DNA of 5,301 nucleotides from Treponema sp. (GTDB taxonomy: Bacteria > Spirochaetota > Spirochaetia > Treponematales > Breznakiellaceae), in the NCBI GenBank assembly GCA_031259035.1, contig JAIRLZ010000190.1, positions 1-5,301 on the forward strand, in the 5' to 3' direction. Below the pieces are notes generated by a model that saw only the letters and a list, made by a program, of their open reading frames with translations, had not been told where the DNA came from and did no database searches. The position numbers and the translations under genes were made by a program. Below, one piece after another: positions 4,338 to 5,301 of this stretch. Numbering within the stretch: the stretch's first letter is position 1; every line of letters begins with the position of its first letter.

Positions 4338-5301
4338 TGAAAAAAGTAAGAAGTCATTGATCCGTTGGTGATTTCTTTGCAGGAGTCCGCCTGCTTGCCG
4401 AAAAACGATTCAAAACCGGGCTCATCGGTGATAACGCCGAGTTTCCAGCGTGGAAACCGCATCCTGAGACCCGCCATGCCGCTGTACGTGGCTTTCGCGT
4501 CCGTTTTGCCGCCCAAACGCCTCCCGTACGGCGGATTGGTGATGATGAAGCCGGCTTCCTTGTCAAGCGCAGCCGCGTCCTCCATAGGCGTCATCCTGAT
4601 GTTCGGGACGAAAGGGAGCTTCAACTCCGCGCGGACGCCGGACGAAGGGTTTTTCCCCAACGCAATCTCGTACGCCCTGTTTATGTTGGATCTCGCTATG
4701 GAAACGGAACGGGCGTCCGCGTCGCTTCCGTAGATGCGGATGACGCGGTTCACATCAACTTTTGCGAGCAATTCTTCGCGCGTCTTTTTTTCCAGCGACT
4801 CGTTATGAAAGGCGAGTCCGGAAACCGCGAATGTCCGCATCATACAAGGCGCCGCGTCCCATGCATACAGGGCGGCTTCTATCACGATGGTTCCCGATCC
4901 ACAAAACGGATCGTACAGGGGAAACTTTCTGCGCCAATTCGCAAGCAACAGGATGGCCGCGGCCGTAGTCTCGCGCAACGGCGCAACGCCGCCCTCGCTC
5001 CGGTACCCCCGTTTGAAAAGAGGCTCCCCTGAAAGATCGAGCGACACGGAAACCTGATCTTTTTCGATGTACACCCGTGTTTCCGCGATAAAACCCGTCT
5101 CAGGCAGCCGGTTGATCGCGCGCTTTTCACACAGCCGCAACGCCGCCGCCTTGTGAACCATAGCCTGTATGGTGGTCTCCGCCGTCAGTTTGGAACGGTT
5201 TATCCGCACCTTGCCGACTCGGACGCCGGCGCCTGCTGGAATAAAATCTTCCCACGGAGCCGAGCGGACGCCTTCAAAGAGCGCGTCAAAGTTGTCAGAT
5301 G
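4322..5301 (-). CDS. Class I SAM-dependent RNA methyltransferase, RlmL/YpsC type (5' end outside window)
   Basis: This is the C-terminal part of a THUMP-type rRNA methyltransferase (UPF0020 fold), a family whose RlmL members make N2-methylguanine in 23S rRNA using SAM. The frame stays open to the right edge: upstream of the GTG at 5209 it reads NFDALFEGVRSAPWEDF, the conserved family stretch that precedes the catalytic domain. The GTG at 5209 is therefore an internal valine and the start lies beyond 5301. Visible motifs are DPFCGSGT (SAM-binding motif I), a GSDAD segment fitting the acidic loop after motif I, and ITNPPYGRRLGG (catalytic NPPY motif IV). The stop is TGA at 4324-4322. Sampled lines are about 60% GC, clearly richer than the genes downstream, which fits a native core gene bordering acquired DNA. 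The family is clear. The exact target nucleotide, and hence the symbol rlmL, is not provable here. Confidence 0.93.
   Translation of the reverse strand, partial: SDNFDALFEGVRSAPWEDFIPAGAGVRVGKVRINRSKLTAETTIQAMVHKAAALRLCEKRAINRLPETGFIAETRVYIEKDQVSVSLDLSGEPLFKRGYRSEGGVAPLRETTAAAILLLANWRRKFPLYDPFCGSGTIVIEAALYAWDAAPCMMRTFAVSGLAFHNESLEKKTREELLAKVDVNRVIRIYGSDADARSVSIARSNINRAYEIALGKNPSSGVRAELKLPFVPNIRMTPMEDAAALDKEAGFIITNPPYGRRLGGKTDAKATYSGMAGLRMRFPRWKLGVITDEPGFESFFGKQADSCKEITNGSMTSYFFQYDMV

Noticed and set aside
4354..5130. Several open frames on both strands inside the RNA methyltransferase gene
   Set aside because: They are arginine/serine/proline-rich shadows of a GC-rich gene whose own frame carries DPFCGSGT and NPPYG.

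Overview
The window holds part of a bacterial chromosome with all supported genes on the minus strand, so reading order runs from high to low coordinates. The organism cannot be named from the sequence. Base composition is mixed: about 60% GC in sampled lines of the rightmost gene and about 29% in the middle of the ATPase gene. The style of the genes and the palindromic repeats at the left end would fit a mid-GC anaerobe such as a spirochaete (Treponema-like), but that is only a loose impression.

Layout from right to left. (1) 5301-4322: the C-terminal part of a housekeeping class I SAM-dependent RNA methyltransferase (RlmL/YpsC-type), running off the right edge. (2) 4314-3715: a TetR-family regulator starting 7 nt after that gene. 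A partly palindromic, TATGAT-containing stretch lies just before its start. (3) 3683-2442: an ABC/OLD-type AAA ATPase (AAA_21/AAA_15 style) of 413 residues. (4) 2449-2003: a 148-residue protein with a D...E-x-K arrangement that resembles a PD-(D/E)XK nuclease. It overlaps the ATPase gene by 8 nt. (5) 2006-267: a 579-residue beta-type N6-adenine DNA methyltransferase fused to an Mrr-like PD-(D/E)XK endonuclease domain and then to a PKD-like beta-sandwich. It overlaps the previous gene by 4 nt (ATGA). (6) 266-1: no credible gene, but a dense cluster of inverted repeats, including two copies of a GC-rich palindromic repeat. The second copy has been used as coding sequence for the last ~22 residues of the methyltransferase fusion.

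Genes 3-5 are translationally coupled and form one transcription unit, possibly led by the TetR gene. Inference: this is a defence cassette next to a core gene, in which a self-contained modification-restriction fusion is combined with an ATPase plus small-nuclease pair that may act as a second or abortive layer. The architecture resembles known ATPase-nuclease defence modules (Septu, Gabija and PARIS as general analogues), but I cannot match it to a named system.
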